Origin: Macrothele yani
Taxonomy: Eukaryota; Arthropoda; Arachnida; Araneae; Macrothelidae
NCBI GenBank assembly: GCA_039090855.1
Contig: CM076995.1
Location: 119,982,270-120,046,269, forward strand
DNA length: 64,000 bases
Reading direction: 5' to 3'
Under the pieces are notes generated by a model, which did no database searches, was not told the DNA's origin, and worked only from the letters and a program-made list of their open reading frames with translations. The first letter of the stretch is position 1. Each line of letters begins with the position of its first letter. The position numbers and the translations under genes are program-made. Of the stretch, positions 1 through 11,327 are shown piece after piece.

Positions 1-2240
1 TATTTACTTGGTCAAAAGCTTTCTCTAAATCTATGAAGGCAGCAAAAACTTTCTTACCAACAGCCAGATACTTTTCAATCATTATGCGTAATGCAAAAAT
101 CTGGTTAGTGCAGCCTTTACCAGGCATAAAACCACTCTGAACATCCCACACTTTCTCTGATGTACGACCCCGTACTTTTTCAATAACAACCTTACCAAAC
201 ACTTTCCCTGGCACACTTAGTAGGCTAATACCGCGATAGTTCTTGCATTCAGTCTATCACCTTTTCCCTTATACAAGGGAACAATAATAGCATCCTTCCA
301 ATCCCGAGGGACCATTCCTAACTCCCAGCACAACTGGCAAATTTCAGTTAACCAGTCAATTACAGAGTCACCACCATATTTCAACATCTCGGCAGTTATG
401 CCATCAACTCCCGGAGCCTTACCATTCTGAAGAGATTTTAGAGCTTCACACACTTTTCTTGAGATCCCTCCTGTGCTTCCATCCGTCACTGTGACATCAT
501 CTGCATCTGTCACAGAATCATCTTTGCTTTCCTGATCTAATAACTCACAGAAGTATTCACCCCATCTTTCACTTAACTCATTGGGATCCCATATCATTTC
601 CCTGATCTCATTCTTCACACAACTTACAACTTTGTTTCCCCTATTTTTCCTGAGTCTCATGTACTTCCAGAAAGACTTCCTATCTTTCCAAAAAGCCTGT
701 TCATGCCTTCCCACCTCCTCCTTCCTATCTTTTGCCTTACTCTGGCGAACCGGCTTAGCAGCTTCACGCTTCTTACAGCGATATTCATCCACAGAAACTC
801 TACCTTGCAACATCCCTAAATAGGCTTCTTTCTTTCTCTTCACTGCCTCTCCAATCTCACTATCCCACCAAGCATCCCCTCTATTGTTACCCACTATTGT
901 GGTGCCACAGACCTCTTCAGCAGCAGTGACAAATTAGTTCTTAAAGCATTCCCACTTCTTTTCTACATCCATCTCACAAGACTTCAGCTCCTTCAGTTGT
1001 TCTCTGAGTACATCAGAATAACGCTGATGATCATCAGGGAGCCTATCAACCTTTATTCTTTCTATCCTGGGCCTCTTCCTATAGTTTTTCCTCCAACCAA
1101 CATTCAGTTCCACTCGTGACACTACCAAATAATGATCAGAATCAACATCCACACCTCTCATGACATGAGTATCAACAACTAAGTGTTTCAGATGCTGATG
1201 GTAGACAACAAAATCTATCATACTCTTTTGACCAAGAGTACGATTTTCCCAAGTATATGTGTGGATATACTTGTGGTTGAAAAATGTATTAGATACACAC
1301 AAACCATTCTCAATGCAGAGTTCAATTAATATTTCACCATTATCATTCACACAAGGATCATTAAACTTACCCAGAACATTGTCAGAAATCGCATTCTGCA
1401 CACCTACTTTAGCATTGAAATCCCCTGCTATTATGACTTTCTCTTTAGCACCAAATTGACTCAAAACAGCTTTTAGTTCATTCCAGAAATCTTCCTTCCT
1501 ATCAGAAGGTTCAGAGTTACAAGGAGCATACACTACAACAATTACTATTCTCTGAAGTTTCACTTTCAAATGAATCCAAAGAATTCTCTCACTTATGCAG
1601 CTAAAGTGAATACAGTTGTTCTTCATCTTTTCACTTAAAATCACAGCTACACCAGCCTATCCTCGCACATTTTCCAATACTCCAGACACTTACCGTTCCA
1701 TTCACTTCCTCTATCCCAATTTCCTTCTTTTCGGTTTCACTTAAACACAGCACATCCAGTCTACACTTATTCATCTCTTCAATCACCTCGTTCATCTTGC
1801 CATTTATACCTCTAGTATTCCATACACCAATCTTACATTCACTCAGCCAAGATCTGTTTCTCATATGCTGTTTTGAAAGTCCAGGTCGATTCCGGGGTGG
1901 ACCATCCTTCTCAAGTGTGGTAGGTCCAGCATATCCCACACTTGAGTCATTTTTCATATTTCTTTTTGTCTTTTTAATTAGGTAAGTACATCAGTGTGGG
2001 GGATTAGCCCACAGCTGACGGTTCCAGTTGGTCATTCCGCCTAAGGATTCTGGAACAAAACTGAGTGAGTTGGGGTTTTTTCGCCAATGTCACACAGAAC
2101 TAGCTGGCACCTCTCCAAGACTCACAGAGACCCTAGTTGCTGTTGTGGGTGCCATTGTTACCACGGAGCGCCCCGAGGAGGCAAACCCATCGCTCACTAC
2201 GACCGCCCGCAACTACCTCACTACCAAGTGAAGACGGTAA
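1..2240 (-). mobile_element. LINE-2 copy A: 5' region, endonuclease and start of reverse transcriptase
   Basis: A non-LTR retrotransposon runs off the left edge. From its 5' end (about 2240) it has a GC-richer leader to about 1960, an apurinic-type endonuclease (LDVLCLSET near 1750, then IIAGDFNAKV near 1430 and SDHYLVVSR near 1115), and a reverse-transcriptase start ([18 protein letters not shown] near 390). The frame is broken between 1631 and 1660 and near 900-930. The last readable part, [14 protein letters not shown], is RT motif A. The same element recurs at 26682-31008 and 15276-15962. Its clade is uncertain (RTE- or CR1-like). Confidence 0.88.
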
Positions 2241-2289
2241 CAATAAAATTCAGAGGGAAAGGAAATTGAAATAAAAGGGGAAAATAATT

Positions 2290-5087
2290 TTTTTTCTTTA
2301 AAAACAAAGTCATTATATGACGAAATTTCTGAAAATTGGACCATCGATAGTGGCCACCACAGTGCACATGTCTAACAATATAGCATTGTTTAAAGAGCTT
2401 TTTAATGATAAATCAGAATTGATCACTACAGCTGATGGCACTCAGATAAAGTCACAGGGAATAGGAAATATTTTCCTAAATTGTAAAGTTGAGAAAGATA
2501 AAATTAGGAAATTAGAAATAAAGGATGTATTGTATGTTTCTAAACTAGAAACAAATTTATTGTCAGTTGGAAAATTACGGGAAAAGGATATGAAGTGTCA
2601 TTTAAGGATAGACAGTGCATAATAAAATGTGAAGAAACTATTCTAGCAACAGGAATAGTAGACAACTCAAACAATTTGTGTAAATTACAGGCTACAAATG
2701 AAAAGGCTAACTTAGTTACAAAATGTGAGGAGAAAAATTGCTCAAACTTGTGGCATAGAAGGTTAGGACATAGGGATATACAGATAATAAAGCAAATGGA
2801 GAAAAACGAACTAGCTAGAGGCATTGTTTTATCAATTTGTAAAAGGAAGAGAGTATGCATAAAGGGTAAGCTTACACAAAAATCATTCTCAAAACAGAAT
2901 ACTTACAAAACAAAGGGAATACTAGAATTGGTGCATACAGATATATGTGGAAGTTTGTATTTCTTTTTGGAGCTAACCTCTGAATCTCAGAGAACAGCTT
3001 AGTGATATGTGTGTGACGTGTGTGTGAGATATATGTGGGCCAATGAGTAACCAGTCCAAGTGGTTACAAATACTTTATTACTTTTATAGATGACTATTCT
3101 AGATACATATACACTTATTTGCTAAGAAATAAAGATGATGCAGTGATAAAATTTAAGGAATATGTAGCCTCAGTTCAAAATAAATTTTATAAGTAACCCA
3201 AAGGTGTAAGTACATATAATGGAGGAGAGTATTGTGGAACGAAATTTGAAAGTTATTTAACAGAACAGGGAATAGCGCATAAAATCACTGTTCCATATTC
3301 ACCTCAAATGAATGGTATTGCAAAATGCAAAATATAAAAGCTTAATAGAAATGACAAAGGCTATGCTTTTAGATGCTGAAATAGATTATAAATATTGGGC
3401 TGAAGCTGTATTAACTGCTACATATATATATATATATACAGAATAGAGTTCCGACAAAGGCAACAGGGAAATCACCCTTTGAAATGTGGAAAGGATATAC
3501 TCCATATTTAGGTCACATCAAAGTTTTTGGGTCAAAGGCCTATATATACATACCAAAACAAAAAAGGAAAAAACTGAGAAATGAAGAAATTCTAATGGGC
3601 TATGATGAAAGATCTGGAGGATATAGAGTACTCATTCCAGAAACAAATGAGCTGGTCATAAAAAATAGAGCAGTAAAATTTTATGAAAGGAAAAATGTGG
3701 AAACATTTTGTAAACAAAATGAGAAGAAAATTGAAAGTAATCAAGAAATTCTAATTGAAAATAGAATAAATTCACCAAAAAGTATAGTTAATGAAGAAAA
3801 AGAAAAAGATGAATCTGAAAATCTACCAAGGCGATCACCATGAGAAAATAAAGGTCAACCACCAGAAAGACTTGCATACGTAGCAAAGATTCCATATAGA
3901 AACGATTCACAAAATTTGAAAGAGATTCAAGAAATGGAAAATTCAGAAAAGGAAAAATGGCTGAATTCAATAAATGAAAAATTAAGGGCATTGAGAAAAA
4001 ACGATACATGGACTTTAGTAGATCTACCTGAAGGAAAAGACCAATCAAGAGCAAATAGATATTTAAAAGAAAATACAATGCTGTTGGTAATATAGAAACT
4101 TATAAGGCAAGATTAGTTGCAAAGGGATACACTCAACAACCAGGAGTAGATTTTGAAGAGACATTCTCACCAGTAGTAAAATATACCACCTTAAGAACTC
4201 TCTTGGCAGTTGCAGCAAATAAAAAGCTAAAGGTTCATCATTTAGACATTAAAACAGTGTTTCTTCATGGAAAATTGGAAGAAGACATATATATGGTTCA
4301 ACCAGAAGGATTTGAAGAACCTAACAAAGAAAGTAAAACACCAATTAGTACCAACTATGGAAAACGCATTCATGCACCAGAATACATTAGTGAAAATGGA
4401 CAATACAGAGATATAGTGGGAGCGATTATGTACCTCTCAACTGTGACAAGACCAGATATTTCCACAGCCATAGGAATACTGAGTAGAAAAGTGGAAAAAC
4501 CCAACATAGGAAATTGGAAAGCCTTGATGAAACTAATTCACTATTTAAAGGCAACTACTGGTTTAAAACTAAAACTAAATGCTGAAAATTCACTCATCCT
4601 CACGGGACATGCAGATTCTGACTGGACAGGCGATAGAATTGACTGGAAATCCACATCAGGATTTGTTTACATGTTAGGAAACAGTGCAATATCCTGGGCA
4701 AGTTAAAAACAGTCAATGACGCCATTGGCAACTACAGAAGCTGAATTTATTGCTACAGCAGAGAGCAGCAAGGAACTTATATGGCTAAGAGAACTTCTCA
4801 AGGAATTAGGATGTTAACAACAAAGTGCGACTATAATATTTCAGGATAATAAATCCACCATATGTTTAATCCAAGGTGAAAAGACATTAGATGCAAGATC
4901 TAAACACATCATGGTCTGTTTCCAATTCATACGAGAATGACAGGGTACGATTCACAAATTGGATTATTGCAGAACTGATCAAATGGTAGCAGACATTCTG
5001 ACAAAACCATTGGCCAAACCACATTTCAAGAAATTAAGGACATTCCTAGGTCTCGTAGGTCAGAGCTGTTCCAGACAAGTGGGAGCT
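2290..5087 (+). mobile_element. Copia-type LTR retrotransposon, decayed internal region
   Basis: Pieces of a Copia polyprotein read in order: a DSG protease-like motif (about 2346), the GAG-pre-integrase motif LWHRRLGHRD (2750-2780), integrase start VHTDICG (2931-2950), integrase core resuming with FIDDYSRY at 3084, reverse-transcriptase segment RLVAKGYTQQPGVDFEETFS (4108-4170), HHLDIKTVFLHGKLEEDIYM, and RNase H (HADSDWTG at 4608, TTEAEFIA, DNKSTICLI, DILTKPLAKPHFKKL). The second integrase Asp is Tyr (TYNGGEY) and the Glu region reads AKCK, so the integrase is dead. The RT core with YVDD is deleted after GFEEPNKE. Several frameshifts and stops are present. The 5' LTR and gag are not in the window. 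Confidence 0.87.
2951..3026 (+). mobile_element. LINE-2 3' tail inserted in Copia integrase
   Basis: This 76-bp block matches the extreme 3' end of LINE-2 (compare 30935-31000) and ends in GT-rich repeats. It is flanked by the direct repeat AGATATATGTGG at 2939-2950 and 3027-3038. Removing it with one repeat restores the Copia reading VHTDICGPMS. It is a severely 5'-truncated target-primed insertion. Confidence 0.88.
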
Positions 5088-5400
5088 TGTTAGAAGAATT
5101 ACTAAGATGTGTCTGTCGTAGTTTAAGAGGACGATAGATGGCGCTGCCACACTGGGCGAAACTCTTTTGCTTTCTCTACAGGTGAAGTAAAGCTGCTGTT
5201 GTTCTCTCTCATCGGCAACGAAAGGGTTAGAATGGCGGTTTGTGTGCTTGTCTTATCGTAAAACAATATCAACTTATGTGGTGTGTGTTAAATCCAGCTG
5301 CAGTTATCAGTGATTGATTATGGTGTTATGAATCAACTTAATATGAATAAATTTGGATTACTTAATGAATGGTGGTAAGTACTCTCTCTTTTCAGTCTTC
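5088..5400 (+). repeat. Copia 3' LTR (right end unresolved)
   Basis: The purine-rich tract AAGTGGGAGCT at 5078-5087 is followed by TGTTAG, the expected polypurine tract plus LTR start. The stretch contains AATAAA at about 5346. No 5' LTR is in the window to compare with, so the right boundary is a guess. Confidence 0.5.
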
Positions 5401-5924
5401 TGTTCAGCGAGTTGAAAAATTCTAGTTCTTTCGTTAGTCGTCATTTGAGATCAATGCGTAAAGTGTTATTTAGTGAACATTATAGAGTATTAAATCGCTA
5501 AAATTGCACACATAGTTGTCCATAATGCAATGTAAAGTTGTCCAAGGAAGGATTTACCTTTTCTGCTTAAGTCGTAAAACTACATACATATGTGAGCTAT
5601 TTACCAAATTCATTTAATTTAAATGCTCATACATACATTAATGTAAGGTCAGGTGATGCGTAACATCACAGCCTCTCCTTGACAAAGGTCAACCCTGCCT
5701 TCTCGTGGTACATCCTGTTCCCACTAAAAGGGCTCTGACGACCACCAATAGCGGTATAACTATACCATCGGGATTAGAGGAAATGCTATCCCACACTCAC
5801 CAACCCACTTGGCCAGCGTGGTGAGTTATGGCCAAACCCCTCCAAAATGACTCCACAACTTAAATCTTAGCCCTCAGTCTCTGGCAGCTGGAATGTACCT
5901 GGCCAAGGCAGCGGCCAGTGCAAC

Positions 5925-6660
5925 ATGAACGCAGAAGGTGCTAAGAATCCCCGGAGGACCGGACTAGGCTGCCATCTGATGCTGACCTTGGCTACGTATA
6001 ATGGACGCCCCCTATCTTCTGATTCAAGGCTTCTTGAATTGGAAGAGGAACTACAAAGGATCAAGTGGGACATCGTGGGGCTAAGTGAGGTAAGGAGAAA
6101 AGGAGAAGATCTCATTGAACTGAAAAGTGGACATCTCTTCTACTATCATGGGACTGATACTGGCAGAACTAGTGGTGTTGGATTTATAATAAACAAGAAA
6201 CTGAAGGATAAAGTTGTAGAAGTTGAAAGTTCCTCTGACAGAGCTGCACGACTCGTTATCCAACTCTCGAGAAGATACCAGTCTCAGATTATTCAAACTT
6301 ATGCACCCACCACAAGTCATCCTGAAGAAGAAATTGAAGAATTTTATGAGGAAATTCGTGATCTAAATAATAAAGGTAAGCAGCACTTAAAGATAATTAT
6401 GGGAGATTTCAATGCAAAAATTGGCAAAAGCAACAGAATGAAACTTCAGTAGGTAAATTCGGTCACGGCAACAGAAACCAGCATGGAAATACTCTCGTAG
6501 AGTTTGCAGAGGCAGAAGGGTTTTTCATCTTGAACTCCTTTTTCAAGAAAAAGCCACATAGGAAATGGACATGGAGACATCCAAATGGGACGACAAGTGA
6601 AACTGATTTTATTATGTGTAAAAAAAAAAATTCGTCATAGAAGACTGCAGTGTGCTAAAC
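5925..6660 (+). pseudogene. LINE-1 endonuclease domain (frameshifted)
   Basis: This is an apurinic/apyrimidinic-type endonuclease that would nick the target to prime reverse transcription. Readable motifs are LATYNGRPL (domain start), DIVGLSEVRRKGE, the TYAPTT motif and IIMGDFNAKIG with the catalytic Asp-Asn pair. After 6452 the protein continues in another frame (GKFGHGNRNQHGNTL, then KWTWRHPNGTTSETDFIM), and an A-run at 6619-6629 shifts it again. The related segment of RTE/BovB elements is often misannotated as craniofacial development protein 2-like. Confidence 0.85.
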
Positions 6661-7219
6661 AAGTTCAACACAGGTAGTGACCATAGATTGGTGAGATGTA
6701 AGATGCACCTCAACACTAAACTTGAACGTGGCAAGCTCATAAGACAAACAAAATGCATTGACATAACCAACCTTAAAAAACACCATAATACCTTCAAGTT
6801 GGAACTGAAGAACAGATTCTCTGCTTTAGAAGGCCTAACATCGGAAGAAGTGGATATTTCTGAAGTTAACAGAAAAGTAACCAAAGCTCTTATGGAAACA
6901 GCAACAAAATTAGCTGGGTCTAAGAACAAGTTGCATGTGAACAAATTATCAGGAAAAACCAAAATGTTGATGCAAAAAAGAAGAGAGATGAGGACAACTA
7001 AAGAAGATGTGACTTCCAAAGTGGAATATGTAGAGCTATGCAAGACAGTACGAAAAAGTATCACTGAAGACGTAAGGAAATTCAACTGTGAACTAGTAAG
7101 GAAAGCAATTGAAAACAACCATAGCCTAAAGATAGCAAAGGGACATCTCAGTAAGGGAAGAAAACAGATTATGGCACTGAGAAAAGAAGATGGTTCTGTA
7201 ACAAGAAAGAGGCGAAATT

Positions 7220-8806
7220 TTGACAAGAGTGAAAGATTTCTACTCCAAATTATATGAAAGGGAGGATACATGTACTCCAGACATCATGAAAGGTACCAGT
7301 ACCACAGTTCTTCCAGTCCTCCTAGCAGAAGTTGCACATGCAATCAAGAACATGAAGCGGGGAAAAGCTCCAGGAGAAGATGGAATTACTGTAGCCGTCA
7401 TACAAGAAGCAAGTGGAGAAATCGAAACAGTACTCGCCCAAATTTTCACTCGATGCCTTAATGAAGGGAAGATTCCCGAGGATTGGAACAACGCTACAAT
7501 GATCTTGCTACATAAAAAAGGTGACATTGAGGATCTCAGGAACTACAGACCTATCAGCCTCCTATCAGTGGTTTATAAAATCTTCACTAAAGTTCTTTCA
7601 CACCGCTTGAAGGTGACACTGGACATGGCTCAACCAAAAGAACAAGCTGGATTCAGGAATGGCTACAGCACAATAGATCATATCCACGTACTGAGAAAAC
7701 TAATTGAAAGAGCGAGGGAATATGAATTTCCATTGTGCATGGCTTTTATCGATTATGAAAAAGCCTTTGATTCGGTGAAACCATCAGCAGTTACAATGGC
7801 TCTGAAATCCTGCGGTATTGAAGATGCGTACATTAATATTATTAATAACATCTATGAAAATGCAAGTGCAAAGATTCGGCTGTTTGAAAATACAACACAC
7901 ATAAAAATTGGAAAAGGAGTGAGACAAGGTGACACCATATCTCCGAAGCTCTTTAATGCCACATTGGAAAATGTCTTTCAATCACTGAACTGGGAAAACA
8001 AAGGGATAAAGATTAATGGAGATTATCTAACCCACCTTCGTTTTGCTGATGACATAGTCATATTTGCAACTACCCCACCAGAGCTGCAGAGTATGATCCA
8101 GGAACTTGCTGACAAGAGTAAAGAAGTGGGATTAAAAATGAACTTTCAGAAGACAAAAGTGATGTTCAATGCTTTTACAAGAAATGAAGATTTATCGATT
8201 GATGGAGAAAAGCTGGAGATAACAGGCACGTACGTTTATCTTGGACAGCAGATATCAAGTGAGGGTCACATTGGTGAAGAAATTAATCGGCGTATAAAAC
8301 TTGCCCGGAGAGCTTTTGGAAGAAACAGCATAATTTTCAAGAGCAATATGTCATTATGTCTTAAAAGAAAAGTGTTTGATCAATGCATCCTTCCAGTGCT
8401 TACGTATGGTGCAGAGACGTGGACCTTAACTAAAAGAGACATACAAAGGCTGCGGATAACTCAAAATAGCATGGAGAGGTGCATGCTTGGTGTATCCAGG
8501 AGAGATAAGAAGAGGAACTCGTGGATCCGAAAAATGACAAGAGTGGAAGACATCGTGATCAGAGTTAAATCCCTGAAATGGCAATGGGCTGGACATACTG
8601 CCAGAAGAACAGACCATCGATGGACAGCCGAAATTTTAGATTGGATTCCAAGGGACAGGAAAAGACCCAGAAGAAGACCACATGGAAGATGGGTGGATGA
8701 AATTCGAAAGTATGCGGGAGTGACATGGAGAAGACTGGCACAAGACAGACCGTTGTGGAGGAAACTTGGGGAGACCTTCGTCCAGCAGTGGATTGATAAT
8801 GGTTGA
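7220..8806 (+). CDS. LINE-1 reverse transcriptase ORF (528 aa, intact segment)
   Basis: An uninterrupted reverse-transcriptase segment copies element RNA at the nicked target. Domain order: RGKAPGEDGIT (motif 0/1), NYRPISLLSVVYKIF (motif 2), [13 protein letters not shown] with catalytic Asp (motif A, about residue 176), [13 protein letters not shown] (motif B), FADD at 275-278 (motif C), MNFQKTKVM (motif D), [10 protein letters not shown] (motif E), then the C-terminal [10 protein letters not shown] and WAGHTARR blocks. Its first Met is not the true start: the N-terminal part is upstream in another frame at 6652-7215, split by one extra base near 7213. Confidence 0.93.
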   Translation: MTRVKDFYSKLYEREDTCTPDIMKGTSTTVLPVLLAEVAHAIKNMKRGKAPGEDGITVAVIQEASGEIETVLAQIFTRCLNEGKIPEDWNNATMILLHKKGDIEDLRNYRPISLLSVVYKIFTKVLSHRLKVTLDMAQPKEQAGFRNGYSTIDHIHVLRKLIERAREYEFPLCMAFIDYEKAFDSVKPSAVTMALKSCGIEDAYINIINNIYENASAKIRLFENTTHIKIGKGVRQGDTISPKLFNATLENVFQSLNWENKGIKINGDYLTHLRFADDIVIFATTPPELQSMIQELADKSKEVGLKMNFQKTKVMFNAFTRNEDLSIDGEKLEITGTYVYLGQQISSEGHIGEEINRRIKLARRAFGRNSIIFKSNMSLCLKRKVFDQCILPVLTYGAETWTLTKRDIQRLRITQNSMERCMLGVSRRDKKRNSWIRKMTRVEDIVIRVKSLKWQWAGHTARRTDHRWTAEILDWIPRDRKRPRRRPHGRWVDEIRKYAGVTWRRLAQDRPLWRKLGETFVQQWIDNG

Positions 8807-8828
8807 CAATGATGATGACATACATTAA

Positions 8829-9105
8829 ATTTATCTTGTGTTTAAACAATTTTGTAATTAGGTACATCTGAATTTTTGTTAAAGTCTTGAGTCATTTAAT
8901 AAATCTCTAGATCATAGTTGAATAGGCTGATATTCAAAATTCCACAATATAAAATATGACTTATTAAGTACGTACCAAGGAATTAAAAATTAAATTATAT
9001 TAATCAGGTTTTACACTCTTTTTAAATTTTTATATTCTCAAATTTAAAAGAAAACTCAAATATAAATATACCTTGTTTTACTATATAGCAGATTATTTTA
9101 CTCAC
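8829..9105. other. Intron 7 sequence, nothing recognised
   Basis: AT-rich spacer between the LINE-1 target duplication and RFC3 exon 7. I see no repeat or coding signal. Confidence 0.6.
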
Positions 9106-9175
9106 CTTGAATATCACATCTGTTGGTATTAAGTGGGCTATAAGCTCATAAATTCGTCCACGAACTTCAAACAAT
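9106..9175 (-). CDS. RFC3: RFC3 exon 7 (residues 270-293), last exon in window
   Basis: The acceptor TTTTTCCAG precedes 9175 and a consensus donor GTGAGT follows 9106. The exon encodes [20 protein letters not shown] and IFK. The strong donor shows that at least one more coding exon follows. I looked through 1-9105 on the minus strand and found only transposon sequence, so that exon should be beyond the left edge. Confidence 0.93.
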
Positions 9176-11296
9176 CTGGAAAAAGAAATAAATATAGGAG
9201 CATACACATAATTTCAGCATAGAGTCACGCTGTAATGCTGTCAATTCCAACATGCTGCTCACTCATCATTGAGTGTTACATCACTCAAATACACAATTAT
9301 ATCACAAGATATTTTCTTATCAAAAATACTCCCACTGTATGTGCTTTTGTCAGATATTTAAATAATTAATGCCCCTCCTGTTCTTAAATTTCATTTCCTT
9401 ACGTCCAATTAATGCTTTTACATTTCAAAAATCTGGGAACATTCATTTTTCTTACAATATTTTATTACAGATGTACATGCTTGACTTTTATTTCAGTGTG
9501 TAACAGGTTATTTTAATCAATATTTTAAACAAATTTCAATGCTTCCTATATTGAATTTGCTTTGAGTGCAGTCTTTCTCGCTATTATTATTTATTTAAAT
9601 GTAGTACACTCCTTGAACTGTTAAAAAATTAATACTGCCATTTACTTTTTGACAATAAGTCATTTTGCTTTGCATTGATTAATCAGAATTTAAATTATTT
9701 TTGAATCTATTGTTAATATAGGAATGGAGAGGAAAGGAAAAAAAAGTGTAAAAATTCATGCTTAAATGTAGGCCAAGTTGTGCAAACCCCAAAAGTTTTA
9801 ATCTTAAAAGTACTCGACACCAATGTCAATTTTAAACTAATCAGCTTTGCATGTGATCTAATCTTTTGTATTTCATAACCTGAAAGGTTTCAGCTCATCA
9901 TAGGGGAGGAGAGAACAAATACAGCTACCCCTCCCGCCAGCTAATACATTTTTTTTTTTTATCAAAAAATCCTAAATGTTGACGATGACTAGAATTTACA
10001 GAATTTAAAAGACGGTGAAACAACCCGAGGCTTTAAAAGAAATGTTAAAAACAACACTTATAGCAGTTGGTATGTTTTACTCTGCAATGAAGGATGAAAT
10101 CACAAAAAATTTGAGCGTCCTACATCAAAGCACTATATTATGACACACATTTTGTAAAGGAATTCCATTACTGAAATATGAGTTACCGTATATACTCGTG
10201 TATAGGTCGACTTTTTTTAATGAAATATTTAGGTCGAAATTAGGGGGTCGAACTATACACGAAACATATTTTTGATAGGTTGAAAACCAAAATTTTGATG
10301 CCTTATGGAAATGTGCATACTTAGCCCTTTGCGCCATCAGTTCATTTGCAGTTGTATATTTAGTCATTTTCCAGGTGTTACTGATACAGAAGAAAATTAT
10401 TGCTAAGAATTTTCTTGATTTTATATGTACAAGTTTTTTTTTATTCACTAATAGAAAAACTCATTTCGCAAGGATGTCTCAAAGTCCGTTTTAGATCTGT
10501 TGATATGGCCTTGACTGCCCTGCTGGTAAATCACCCAGAGGATAGAGGTGAACGTGTCAGCCAGTAGTTTAAGTTGCACCGTGCCGTGACCTATGACCGG
10601 GCTCAATTCTGGGGGGGGGGGGGGCAAAGAAGGAAAAGGACAGACTATTGCAAAAGGAGACCGCTGCCCCTGCTTAGCGACGGCGAAGAAAGGTGTGGCA
10701 ATCTACAGAACAGCGGTAACTTGATCTTGATCAATGCATCCTGAAAACTAAAGTGTTTAAACTTGGCCGATCGCTCAGAATAACACTGCCACTGATAGTA
10801 AAAAAGTGCATTAGTTTAACAACCTACTTACGTTTGTTATTAAATTGAGTGTGCTCAGGCTCTAAAAATCAAACAAACAGTAACCTTTCCTGAAGACTAA
10901 GAGCGAGCAAAAAAGGATTGCATCTTTACTGAATGGGGCGATGTTTGGTTTTGTCACTAAAGCCGATTGTTTGTCACAAACACGGTGGATAAAACTCCGG
11001 AGTAGATAAACGTCCTTTCTGTCAATCACACACTCGTACAACTCAGCAGTTGACCGACAGCTGCTACGCTGCACAGGGTAGTGGGAGAAAATTTTATAGA
11101 ACAAATTTTCTTCAATTTTTTAAATAGTTTTGTGCAAATTTTACAGTGTCCGCAATACATCAAAATAAAGATTCATTTTAAATTTTGAAGAAATCCATTG
11201 AAAACTTCAAAAGTTACACATTTATTTTTTACGGCATGCATATTCTTTATGGGATAAAAAAAAAAAACTATCAGGTTGAAAATATGTTTCAGGAAG

Positions 11297-11327
<31 letters not shown>

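Larger units (their letters stand above)
5642..8817 (+). mobile_element. LINE-1: full-length RTE/BovB-like non-LTR retrotransposon
   Basis: The element is 3176 bp, bounded by the 11-bp direct repeat ACATACATTAA at 5631-5641 and 8818-8828. It has a 5' leader to about 5920, an endonuclease, a reverse transcriptase and a short 3' end with GATGATGA repeats, as in RTE elements, whose usual length is also about 3.2 kb. Three single-base shifts break the long frame: near 6425, in an A-run at 6619, and near 7213. Other copies are at 48040-50732, 42933-43248 and 60690-61652. Confidence 0.93.

Noticed and set aside
5867..6320. Minus-strand frames opposite the LINE-1 endonuclease
   Set aside because: Shadow frames of the plus-strand coding region.
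1..9105. Last RFC3 exon within the left part of the window
   Set aside because: I looked on the minus strand for the expected C-terminal motifs (LYKKFMEDGLE-like) and found none; all of the region is transposon or short spacer.
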